A stretch of 36,629 bases of DNA, taken from positions 1 through 36,629 of the IMG/VR virus record IMGVR_UViG_3300017748_003686. The stretch is one strand, 5' to 3'. Below the pieces are notes generated by a model. It searched no databases. It saw only the letters and a list, made by a program, of their open reading frames with translations, and was not told the origin of the DNA. The position numbers were made by a program, and so were the translations under genes. This DNA comes from a virus. Shown here one piece after another: positions 17,202 through 23,828 of this stretch (position 1 is the first letter of the stretch; the number at the start of each line of letters is the position of its first letter).

Positions 17202-17230
17202 ATTATAAGAAATTATTCGGATTGATCCAA
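17202..17230 (-). promoter_or_regulatory. Promoter-like element TTGGAT-17-TATAAT
   Basis: Minus strand TTGGAT (17230-17225), 17 bases, TATAAT (17207-17202), both boxes matching the consensus exactly. The upstream box lies within the coding end of the DUF3310-like gene; the start of the YubB-like gene is 14 bases downstream. Confidence 0.68.
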
Positions 17231-17440
17231 ATGTTCTGTGAGATATATATCTATTAGATCTTTTGTCTTTTTTAGATCTTCTTCGAATTGACCTTTTTTT
17301 CTACATCTAACAATTCTTTTAACAACATCAAATTCATATGAATTTAAATCCCATTCTTCACAAAATTTATATAAACTAGATTTACCAACATAATGATATT
17401 GTGTATTTACTGATTCTGTGTTATCTGATTCAAATTTCAT
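17213..17440 (-). CDS. Small DUF3310-like protein
   Basis: 75 residues from the ATG at 17440, which overlaps the gp62 stop (ATGA) and has GGAAAG just before it; a longer frame would run inside gp62. HYVGKSSLYKFCEEWDLNSYEFDVVKRIVRCRKKGQFEEDLKKTKDLI follows the DUF3310 pattern 'HY....l..f.....F...K.i.R...KG...eDL.K', a small helical phage domain. The function of the family is not settled. It is the last gene of the clamp and clamp-loader unit. Confidence 0.5.
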   Translation of the reverse strand: MKFESDNTESVNTQYHYVGKSSLYKFCEEWDLNSYEFDVVKRIVRCRKKGQFEEDLKKTKDLIDIYLTEHLDQSE

Positions 17441-17880
17441 TTCTTTCCTTTCAGCATTGTTTTTATTTCTTTTTCTGTATATCCATATAATGATAACAAA
17501 GAGCTGCAACTATCTTTTGGCATTAACTCGACATATTCAATGGCCTCTGATTTACTTATCAGATAGTGGTCTGCAATTTGTGAAACTAACTGTTTGTCAT
17601 ACTTATCTTCCTTTTTTCCTTTTATGTACTTAGCAAAGGTTCTCTGGGCAGGTAGAAGGCCGTGATAGAGACGATAAGTATCCTTATGGGATAGTAACCC
17701 TATTGTGTATTTCTGTAACTGATTGATTATTTCAATTAGTTCCATTCTCATTGATAACCATCTATTAACTAAATAAGGAGAAAACTTTTTATGGTCAATA
17801 TCTGTATATTCAGACCAAGCTTTTTTCTTATGAGTCATTCCATCAATAAAATCGAAAATAGTTGCAGGTTTCTTTGTCAT
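17437..17880 (-). CDS. 62: Clamp loader small subunit, gp62-like
   Basis: 147 residues. The N-terminal IFDFIDGMTHKKK...YSPYLVNRWLSM pattern (here FSPYLVNRWLSM), a middle AQRTFAKYIKGKK and the C-terminal AIEYVELM...LLSLYGYTEKEIKTML match the gp62 proteins of marine T4-like phages, which are shorter than T4 gp62 (187 aa). It would join gp44 to load the sliding clamp at primer ends. gp44 lies two small genes upstream, as in related genomes. No ATPase motif is present, as expected. Confidence 0.72.
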   Translation of the reverse strand: MTKKPATIFDFIDGMTHKKKAWSEYTDIDHKKFSPYLVNRWLSMRMELIEIINQLQKYTIGLLSHKDTYRLYHGLLPAQRTFAKYIKGKKEDKYDKQLVSQIADHYLISKSEAIEYVELMPKDSCSSLLSLYGYTEKEIKTMLKGKK

Positions 17881-18089
17881 AATTTATATTTTTGTTTATA
17901 CTTTTCTATATAATGTTCTCCTATAGCTAATTCCAAGAAAATTGAATTTTCTGGCACTCCAGGAAGTTTCTTTTCGTTGACATAATCAACATTCTTATTT
18001 TTGTAAACTTTCATTTTAGTTTTAGCATTTGATCTATTTGAAGTTTTGAATACTAAAACTACTGGTTCTTTTGGATATGGAGCTCCCAT
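17877..18089 (-). CDS. Unknown small protein (70 aa)
   Basis: 70 residues, basic (11 or more Lys/Arg), beginning GAPYPKEPVVLVFKTSNRSNAK and ending EHYIEKYKQKYKL. I do not recognise a family. It overlaps gp62 by 4 bases (ATGA) and the zinc-ribbon gene by one (TAATG), so it is clearly translated with the clamp loader. T4 has the RegA translational repressor in this neighbourhood, but no RegA motif is visible here. Confidence 0.65.
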   Translation of the reverse strand: MGAPYPKEPVVLVFKTSNRSNAKTKMKVYKNKNVDYVNEKKLPGVPENSIFLELAIGEHYIEKYKQKYKL

Positions 18090-18310
18090 TACTTACTAGG
18101 TGTTACTGGTCTAAACTCGTCTGGAACATGTCCGCAATCATCACATCTGAATACTGGGATTGGAACTACTGTGTCTTTGTCTGCACCAGTTACGAATCTA
18201 GATACTTTGTTAATACTCATTACTTGTCTAAAATACATTCCGCCACATTCTGTACAAATCATTGGTTTTAGATCTGCAGGATTGATATTTGGTTGATTTG
18301 GATTCATCAT
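18089..18310 (-). CDS. Small zinc-ribbon protein
   Basis: 73 residues. Two Cys pairs, C19-x2-C22 and C56-x2-C59, form a zinc ribbon with a strand pair between them (GGMYFRQVMSIN and VPIPVFRCDDCGHVPDEFRP). Similar small ribbon proteins occur next to clamp-loader genes in marine T4-like phages; a function is not known. It starts inside the gp44 stop (ATGA). It might bind RNA, DNA or the clamp-loader complex, which is inference. Confidence 0.7.
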   Translation of the reverse strand: MMNPNQPNINPADLKPMICTECGGMYFRQVMSINKVSRFVTGADKDTVVPIPVFRCDDCGHVPDEFRPVTPSK

Positions 18311-19233
18311 AATTCATTCATTAATTTAACAAACATTGCCATTATATTAATTTCTTTATCAACTACATGCGAGTCAGTATATTGTGATTCTGCAATTATC
18401 AATATACATGAAGCTATTGAGCCGGTTGCAAATTCATCTAAATTTTCATAAAGATAAGTATAAAGAGGTGTAAAGTCTTTTACTTTTGAATCAGCAATAA
18501 TTTGTCTTATACTTTTAAAAGTTTCTTTTTTATCTTTTGGATCTTTTAATAGTTCAAGTAATTTAGTCATATAATTAGCTTGTACAACACTATTTTTATC
18601 CAATGTTAATTTACCTTTCACAACATGACTTTGTGCTCCATTAATAGCTCTACGAATATCTGGATATGAAGAATTAATAATAGCTGCAACATCTTTAATG
18701 TCATATTCAACTTGTTTTTCTTCTAATACCGTTACTAATCGTTGAGCTACATCTTTTTTTGAAGGAGGTGTTATGCCAAACGTTTGACATCTTGATTGTA
18801 TTGGATCTATAATTTTTTCAACATAGTTACATGTTAATATAAATCTAGTAGTCTTGCTATATGTTTCCATTAAGTTTCTTAACGCAGCTTGTGCATTAGG
18901 AGTTAAATAGTCAGCTTCATCTAGTATAACAATTTTCCATCTTTTAAATCCTACTGTAGATGCATATCTTTTTATTTTATCTCTTACTGCGTCTACTGAG
19001 TTTTCGTCAGATGCATTTATATACATTAAATCTGCATCTACATTATTTGCTATAATCTTTGCTAATGTAGTCTTACCAGTTCCTGCTTGACCATAAAATA
19101 GCAAATGTGGAACATCTCCATTTTCAATGAATATTTTAACTTTGTCAATGATATGCTCATTTCCAATATATCCATCTAATGTGTCGGGTCTAAATGCTTC
19201 TACCCAAAGTGTATTTTCTGTTACTCCAAACAT
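18307..19233 (-). CDS. 44: Clamp loader ATPase, gp44 / RFC small-subunit-like
   Basis: 308 residues, near T4 gp44 (319). AAA+ motifs in order: LWVEAFRPDTLDGYIGN at 9-25, Walker A GQAGTGKTT at 48-56, Walker B VILDEADYL at 102-110, sensor 1 FILTCN at 131-136 and the SRC arginine-finger motif at 147-149. It forms a tetramer which, with gp62, opens the clamp and places it on primer-template DNA. It lies three bases after the dUTPase gene and upstream of gp62. Confidence 0.93.
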   Translation of the reverse strand: MFGVTENTLWVEAFRPDTLDGYIGNEHIIDKVKIFIENGDVPHLLFYGQAGTGKTTLAKIIANNVDADLMYINASDENSVDAVRDKIKRYASTVGFKRWKIVILDEADYLTPNAQAALRNLMETYSKTTRFILTCNYVEKIIDPIQSRCQTFGITPPSKKDVAQRLVTVLEEKQVEYDIKDVAAIINSSYPDIRRAINGAQSHVVKGKLTLDKNSVVQANYMTKLLELLKDPKDKKETFKSIRQIIADSKVKDFTPLYTYLYENLDEFATGSIASCILIIAESQYTDSHVVDKEINIMAMFVKLMNEL

Positions 19234-19236
19234 AAT

Positions 19237-19665
19237 TTATTGTTTTCCCGTTGAACCAAATCCTCCAGAACCTCTCGTAGTGTCAGCTAATGCTAATACT
19301 GGATTCCATTTTATTTGTTCAACTTTATTTAATACTAATTGTCCTATTCGTTCACCTTTTTCTATTTCAACTTTAGCTAATCCATGATTAATTAAAATTA
19401 CTCCAATTTCTCCTCGATAATCTGCATCAATAGTTCCAGGACTATTTAAAACCGTTATTTGTTTTTTATATGCTAATCCACTTCTTGGCCTCACTTGTAT
19501 TTCATAACCTACTGGTATTTCTACATATAATCCAGTTTTAATTAAAGTACTCAATCCAGGTCCTATTATTGCTCCATGAGTTGATCTAACATCACATCCA
19601 GCACTACCTATAGTTTCATAACTAGGAAGATCATTATCTGATTTATTTATTACTCGTACTTCCAT
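19237..19665 (-). CDS. dut: dUTPase, trimeric type
   Basis: 142 residues. All five motifs are present: SAGCDVRS (about 21-28), PRSGLAYK, the NSPGTIDADYRGEIGVILIN block with the catalytic Asp and base-binding Tyr, KGERIGQLVL, and the C-terminal arm RGSGGFGSTGKQ. It converts dUTP to dUMP, keeping uracil out of phage DNA and supplying dTMP synthesis. It is one base after the sliding clamp gene, so it is expressed with replication genes. Confidence 0.95.
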   Translation of the reverse strand: MEVRVINKSDNDLPSYETIGSAGCDVRSTHGAIIGPGLSTLIKTGLYVEIPVGYEIQVRPRSGLAYKKQITVLNSPGTIDADYRGEIGVILINHGLAKVEIEKGERIGQLVLNKVEQIKWNPVLALADTTRGSGGFGSTGKQ

Positions 19666-19666
19666 A

Positions 19667-20374
19667 TTAATTTTGTAATTGAACTAACCAATAATTTGAA
19701 TCAAAGTCTGTACCTGTAAAATCTACTCTAGCTAATCCATTAGATGATATATGCATAGTACCTTTATCACCTTTATTTGCAGTTAATACTTCTTTTAGTT
19801 TATCTGCAGAAAAGCATATTGGTTCCATTGCATCCGATCCGCCATCCATTTCAAATGTAACATTATCAGAATTAATTGTTGTATAATTAATAATAAATTT
19901 AATTTTACCATTTTGTACTTGAACTGCAAAATTCTTTGCATCAGGCAATGCATTCTTTGCTTTTATAAATTTATTAACAAATAATTCGTCAATATCAAAT
20001 GTAACATTATACTCTGGCTCTGCATTAATTGCTGGAACAGCTGGTATAACAGAAGTATCAGCTAACATAAATGTCATTGTTGTGCTGCCTTCTTTAATTT
20101 TCATTGCATAATTTTTGCCTTGTGCGTCTTGAACATCGATATCGATATTTTCTCCAACAGCCGATAACATCTTTGTTAATGCACCTGTATGATTGATACC
20201 TAATTCTCCTGACATAAATGGATCTGTTTTCCATTTAACTTTACCTACTACGGTTTGATCTACATCTATTAATTCACAATTAACAGATTGTCCATTTGCT
20301 TTAACAGTTACTGCTTCACAGTTGCCTGCTAAATAGTATCTATTAATAAATGATTGTAACTTACTTTTTTCCAT
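19667..20374 (-). CDS. 45: DNA polymerase sliding clamp, gp45-like
   Basis: 235 residues, close to T4 gp45 (228). The sequence is low in fixed motifs, as is usual for clamps, but the two-domain beta/alpha pattern, the C-terminal strand GLARVDFTGTDFDSNYWLVQLQ and the position beside gp44 and gp62 support the call. It encircles DNA and tethers the polymerase, whose C-terminal NKFFSFG looks like a clamp-binding peptide. AAAAGG lies about 6 bases before the ATG. Confidence 0.82.
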   Translation of the reverse strand: MEKSKLQSFINRYYLAGNCEAVTVKANGQSVNCELIDVDQTVVGKVKWKTDPFMSGELGINHTGALTKMLSAVGENIDIDVQDAQGKNYAMKIKEGSTTMTFMLADTSVIPAVPAINAEPEYNVTFDIDELFVNKFIKAKNALPDAKNFAVQVQNGKIKFIINYTTINSDNVTFEMDGGSDAMEPICFSADKLKEVLTANKGDKGTMHISSNGLARVDFTGTDFDSNYWLVQLQN

Positions 20375-20385
20375 TGTTCTACCTT

Positions 20386-21636
20386 TTAAAATTTAAAAAA
20401 TTTATTGAATTGATTTGCATCAGTAGTTGATATACTATCACCACCAAACTTTTTATATGTTTTCTTATATGTTGCATAAACTTTCATTGCACTGTCTGGA
20501 TCATCAAACATATCGTGTAATGATAATATGACGTCATATAAGTCTTTTGGAATTGCTGTTTCTAACAACTCAACATGATTATTTACTAGTTTGCTAACAT
20601 CTTTTGCTATATCAACATATAGATGCGTATTATGTATAACCATTCTAGGCATACCCTCTTGGCTATATCTATCTAAGCCTTTATCTGTTTTACCACCTAA
20701 ATAATCATATGTAAAATCTTTACATGCAGGACAATCTAAACTACATGGAACGTGTCTTGAAGTATCAATTCCAACTGTTTTATTAGCTCTATTTGCATGA
20801 GATTTTCTTCTATATTCATTGTTCTTTGGAAAATATAATTCTGTAAATGTTTGAGTCTTATAATTTCCAGAATGAAGATATGTTCCAAATACCGGATATT
20901 GTCCTGGTGAGCTAGAATCCGTTGAAAATAATACTCTATTATTAGTTAATTTATTAATTAGTTTTTGCAATGTTGCTAATATAAAAAAATCTGATATTTT
21001 TGATATACCTAATAAATGTATATATTTAACATGTTCTTTTTCAAATTCTCTTTCTTGTAACATTAATGCTATAACATACATAAAGTCGACTAATTTTTTA
21101 GGACCTCCAATACACCACCCGTTAAATGCAAAGTCTTTAAATTTATGATACCATTCTGCATATTCTTCTGTATATGTTCCTTGTATAACATTTAAAAAAT
21201 CTGTCTTGCCTGTTTGTTTAGATTCAAACCATTTAAAATTATCAAAACTAATATCCATTGATTCTGCGAATCTATTTTCATATTTAGCTCTGGGAGGAAT
21301 ATCTAAATTTGCAGCTACATCTGAATTATGTTCTAACCACTCAAATATTCTTTCACGAATAGTGCTATCCCATTTTAAAGCTCCGGTTGCTATTTGGAAT
21401 CCTCCTGAATCTCCAAATACTAATACCTCATCGTCTAGTCCCAGTTGATCACGAAAATCCATCTTTTTAAAATGATGTCCTGCAGTTATAAGAAAGTATG
21501 GATGTCTCCATTCTTCAGGATACTCTTTAGAAAAGAATCTACAAGTAGTTCCATCTTGAAATTTCATATTCTTCTTGAAAGCAGATACCATACTACCAGC
21601 AGATAATGATGGGTAATATATAAAGTTCTTATCCAT
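20386..21636 (-). CDS. TGT/DpdA-like 7-deazaguanine transglycosylase
   Basis: 416 residues, longer than bacterial Tgt. GDSGGFQIATG at 75-85 holds the general Asp (D76) of the TGT fold; DFLNVIQGT and FNGWCIGGPKK match the substrate-binding VQGG and IGGL loops; LFSTDSSSPG holds D240 at the nucleophile position. CSLDCPAC (C298, C302, C305) and H335 form the TGT zinc site. The enzyme swaps a guanine for a 7-deazaguanine base. Phage FolE, QueD and QueE in this window point to preQ0 or a relative as the base and to DNA as the target (DpdA type); a tRNA target remains possible. It is coupled by a one-base TAATG overlap to the 59-aa gene before it. Confidence 0.75.
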   Translation of the reverse strand: MDKNFIYYPSLSAGSMVSAFKKNMKFQDGTTCRFFSKEYPEEWRHPYFLITAGHHFKKMDFRDQLGLDDEVLVFGDSGGFQIATGALKWDSTIRERIFEWLEHNSDVAANLDIPPRAKYENRFAESMDISFDNFKWFESKQTGKTDFLNVIQGTYTEEYAEWYHKFKDFAFNGWCIGGPKKLVDFMYVIALMLQEREFEKEHVKYIHLLGISKISDFFILATLQKLINKLTNNRVLFSTDSSSPGQYPVFGTYLHSGNYKTQTFTELYFPKNNEYRRKSHANRANKTVGIDTSRHVPCSLDCPACKDFTYDYLGGKTDKGLDRYSQEGMPRMVIHNTHLYVDIAKDVSKLVNNHVELLETAIPKDLYDVILSLHDMFDDPDSAMKVYATYKKTYKKFGGDSISTTDANQFNKFFKF

Positions 21637-21815
21637 TAATCAATTACTTCCCATGATGAATCTCCCAATTGATCAAATTTTGAGAATATAAATGTTACTA
21701 TTTCTGCAGTTTGCTTATCTAAGTGTCCTTTTTCATCTAGTTGTTTTGCTAGAGTTTGAAAAGGAGTCTCTATGGTCATTCTTATTTCTTCTAACCCTTG
21801 TCTATTTATTTTCAT
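21636..21815 (-). CDS. Unknown small protein (59 aa) in the transglycosylase unit
   Basis: 59 residues, starting MKINRQGLEEIRMTIETPF and ending GDSSWEVID; helical, acidic, no cysteine. It begins inside the end of the GT4 gene (ATGA overlap) and ends one base into the transglycosylase start (TAATG), filling the only gap between them. The perfect fit on both sides shows it is a real gene. No family is recognised; a small partner or subunit of the transglycosylase is a guess. Confidence 0.75.
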   Translation of the reverse strand: MKINRQGLEEIRMTIETPFQTLAKQLDEKGHLDKQTAEIVTFIFSKFDQLGDSSWEVID

Positions 21816-22990
21816 TTTTCTTCCTCTTTTTTATTTAATAAACTTTTACAATATTCAGCTTCGTGCCAAATATTAATTTCTTGATTAATTCCATTTGCTA
21901 CAATATATCCTTCCATTTGTCTGCCTAAATCAGATATATCTACTATTTCATTATGTCTATTAGGAAACAACATAATATCACTGAATGTATTCAATGCAGA
22001 TCGTACATCAAATGGTTTATACATTCTTTCTTCGTCTATAAATTCTGGAAATGATCTAAATTTAGGATATACAATATCTGCTCCAAATGCAGTAGCTTCA
22101 ATAACAGTCCATGATACATAATCTTGTAATGCAGAATTGAATTGTATACTACATGTAGCTAATTCTGTATAATATTCTTCTTTTGTTAATCCTTCTAATA
22201 ATATAAATCTAGGTTCTTCTTTTGCTAATGATCTTAATTTATCAATAACGCCTGGTAACATTGATCTAAACTCTTTACCTGATGTAGTTACGTGCCATTC
22301 CCAATCTGTATGTTGTTGTAAAAATTCTTTTGCTACTTCCATCATAAAAAATGGATTTTTTTCTTTATCTAATCTACTAGAATAAACAACAAATGGTTTT
22401 CTTTGTGCTCCTGGATCATAGCTTGGTAATTTATCTAATGTCTTTTGCTTATGAATTGGCAATGAAACAACATGTATTGGTGCTTCAAATCCAGCTGCTC
22501 TTAATTGTTCTTTATGAATACTAGATCCTACAAATATACCAGACATTCTTTTATCTAAACCCAATTCAAAACCTCTCATCCATGTTCTCATTGGATATGT
22601 AAAATCATATTCATCTACACTTTGAGCATGGAGCATTGCATATATTTCTAATTTAATACCATATAAATCTGCAGCATATAAAATAGATCCAATACCAGGA
22701 TGCCAATAGTCTTGTAAAAATATAACATCTCCATCTCTAACTTCATCACGATTCATCATATCTAAAAAGTTGCTACATTGACTCATAGCAAATTTACCTC
22801 TACCTACTGCGTCTAATACAGCTCCAATTTTAATTTGTTGATCTGGATCAAAATCTCCTTCTACATCAATAAATTCTAATTTACCAGAATCAACATAAGG
22901 TTGAAATGTTGCTGGCATCCATTCTTTTGATAATTGATATGTATATCTAGCCTTTAACGGCTCTAATCCAAAATAAAATACTTTCTTCAT
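21812..22990 (-). CDS. GT4-like (GT-B) glycosyltransferase next to the transglycosylase
   Basis: 392 residues. The N-terminal half (VFYFGLEPLKARYTYQL, GDVIFLQDYWHPGI, AMLHAQSVDEYDF) and the C-terminal half (FVVYSSRLDKEKNPFFMMEVAKEF, FILLEGLTKEEYYTELATCSIQFNSALQDYVSWTVIEATAFGADIVYP) form a GT-B fold with the GT4 donor site around VIEATAFGA. It is unlike the GT4 pair of the sugar island. Its gene ends in an ATGA overlap with the 59-aa gene, which in turn overlaps the transglycosylase, so a role in modifying the inserted deazaguanine or phage DNA is plausible inference. The donor is unknown. Confidence 0.78.
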   Translation of the reverse strand: MKKVFYFGLEPLKARYTYQLSKEWMPATFQPYVDSGKLEFIDVEGDFDPDQQIKIGAVLDAVGRGKFAMSQCSNFLDMMNRDEVRDGDVIFLQDYWHPGIGSILYAADLYGIKLEIYAMLHAQSVDEYDFTYPMRTWMRGFELGLDKRMSGIFVGSSIHKEQLRAAGFEAPIHVVSLPIHKQKTLDKLPSYDPGAQRKPFVVYSSRLDKEKNPFFMMEVAKEFLQQHTDWEWHVTTSGKEFRSMLPGVIDKLRSLAKEEPRFILLEGLTKEEYYTELATCSIQFNSALQDYVSWTVIEATAFGADIVYPKFRSFPEFIDEERMYKPFDVRSALNTFSDIMLFPNRHNEIVDISDLGRQMEGYIVANGINQEINIWHEAEYCKSLLNKKEEEK

Positions 22991-22991
22991 G

Positions 22992-23339
22992 TTAATAACC
23001 TAATTCTACTATTGCTCCATTCTCCCAATCTTCCCAAACTTCTACTTTATATAAATTACTATTTTGCTCCATAATCCAGGCACCAATATCTTCACAACTC
23101 ATTCTACCAAATTCTAATATATTACCACCAAAATTAGTTCTTAATTGTTTTTTTAATTTTCTTTGCATTAAAATAAATTCTTCATCTCTATCTGTATGTG
23201 TTACTTTTGCATAACATCGAAATCCAAACATATGTCGATGTCTGTCAGACAAAAATCCAACTTCTGGAAATATTTCTTTAGCTTCTGGCCAACAATGAAA
23301 TCCTTCCATACTAAATGATACTACTACTGAATACTTCAT
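22992..23339 (-). CDS. Divergent QueD/PTPS-fold (T-fold) protein
   Basis: 115 residues, close to QueD length. VVVSFSMEGFHCW (H15) and LSDRHRHMFGFRCYAKV (H34, H36) reproduce the three zinc histidines of 6-pyruvoyl-tetrahydropterin synthase-like proteins, and MSCEDIGAWIMEQ...VEVWEDWENGA matches the family's 'PT.E..A..i......v.v.Et' block with E103. The catalytic cysteine normally found ahead of the HGH motif is not clear. A regular QueD is encoded at 30252-30716, so this is a second, divergent T-fold gene. Its position in the transglycosylase unit, overlapping the gene before it by 4 bases, suggests it works on a deazaguanine or pterin-like substrate there. Confidence 0.6.
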   Translation of the reverse strand: MKYSVVVSFSMEGFHCWPEAKEIFPEVGFLSDRHRHMFGFRCYAKVTHTDRDEEFILMQRKLKKQLRTNFGGNILEFGRMSCEDIGAWIMEQNSNLYKVEVWEDWENGAIVELGY

Positions 23340-23788
23340 ATTTCTTCGTCAAATTTATAGTTATCTGGTTGTATTTCCATCATATTACATTTTGTTACTT
23401 GATGAACTCTATACCAACCTGCATCGATTGATAATGTATCGGTATCTTTAAGCATTTCTAAATATGGATCTGAAATCCTATATATAATATGACATCTATT
23501 AAATAAATCTGGTTTAATTGTGTCTAACGTGTCTTTAGTAGCTTCTATAGTTACAGCACAATTTGATTCATCTAATATACGCCTTATACTTTCTAGATAT
23601 TTTTCGTCTTTCATAGACTTTTTCATGAATTCAATTGTAAAATAATAATGAGGATATTCATTAAAATTTTCTACTTCTAAACCATAAGTTTTTTTAATAT
23701 TATGATTTAAATCTCTTACAAAGAAAGTCATAAGATCTGAATAACGACCTTCAACTTCTCTACCTTTCCATTGATGCTTACCGTACAT
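23336..23788 (-). CDS. Unknown protein (150 aa), first gene of the transglycosylase unit
   Basis: 150 residues; MYGKHQWKGREVEGRYSDL at the start, a central HYYFTIEFMKKSMKDEKYLESIRRIL and a beta-rich end with YRISDPYLEMLKD. No known motif and no membrane segment. The alternating strand-helix pattern and modest size fit a small alpha/beta protein. It follows the promoter-like element at 23800-23828 and overlaps the T-fold gene by 4 bases. No function can be given. Confidence 0.7.
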   Translation of the reverse strand: MYGKHQWKGREVEGRYSDLMTFFVRDLNHNIKKTYGLEVENFNEYPHYYFTIEFMKKSMKDEKYLESIRRILDESNCAVTIEATKDTLDTIKPDLFNRCHIIYRISDPYLEMLKDTDTLSIDAGWYRVHQVTKCNMMEIQPDNYKFDEEI

Positions 23789-23799
23789 ATTTTTTATTT

Positions 23800-23828
23800 A
23801 TTATAATTAATTTTATTGAATTATCCAA
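23800..23828 (-). promoter_or_regulatory. Promoter-like element TTGGAT-17-TATAAT
   Basis: Minus strand TTGGAT (23828-23823), 17 bases, TATAAT (23805-23800). The upstream box overlaps the last codons and stop of the polymerase gene. It would start the transcript for the unknown, T-fold, GT4, 59-aa and transglycosylase genes and the clamp genes after them. Confidence 0.68.

Noticed and set aside
17877-18089. RegA translational repressor
   Set aside because: The position near the clamp-loader genes fits, but the protein is only 70 aa and shows none of the RegA sequence pattern.
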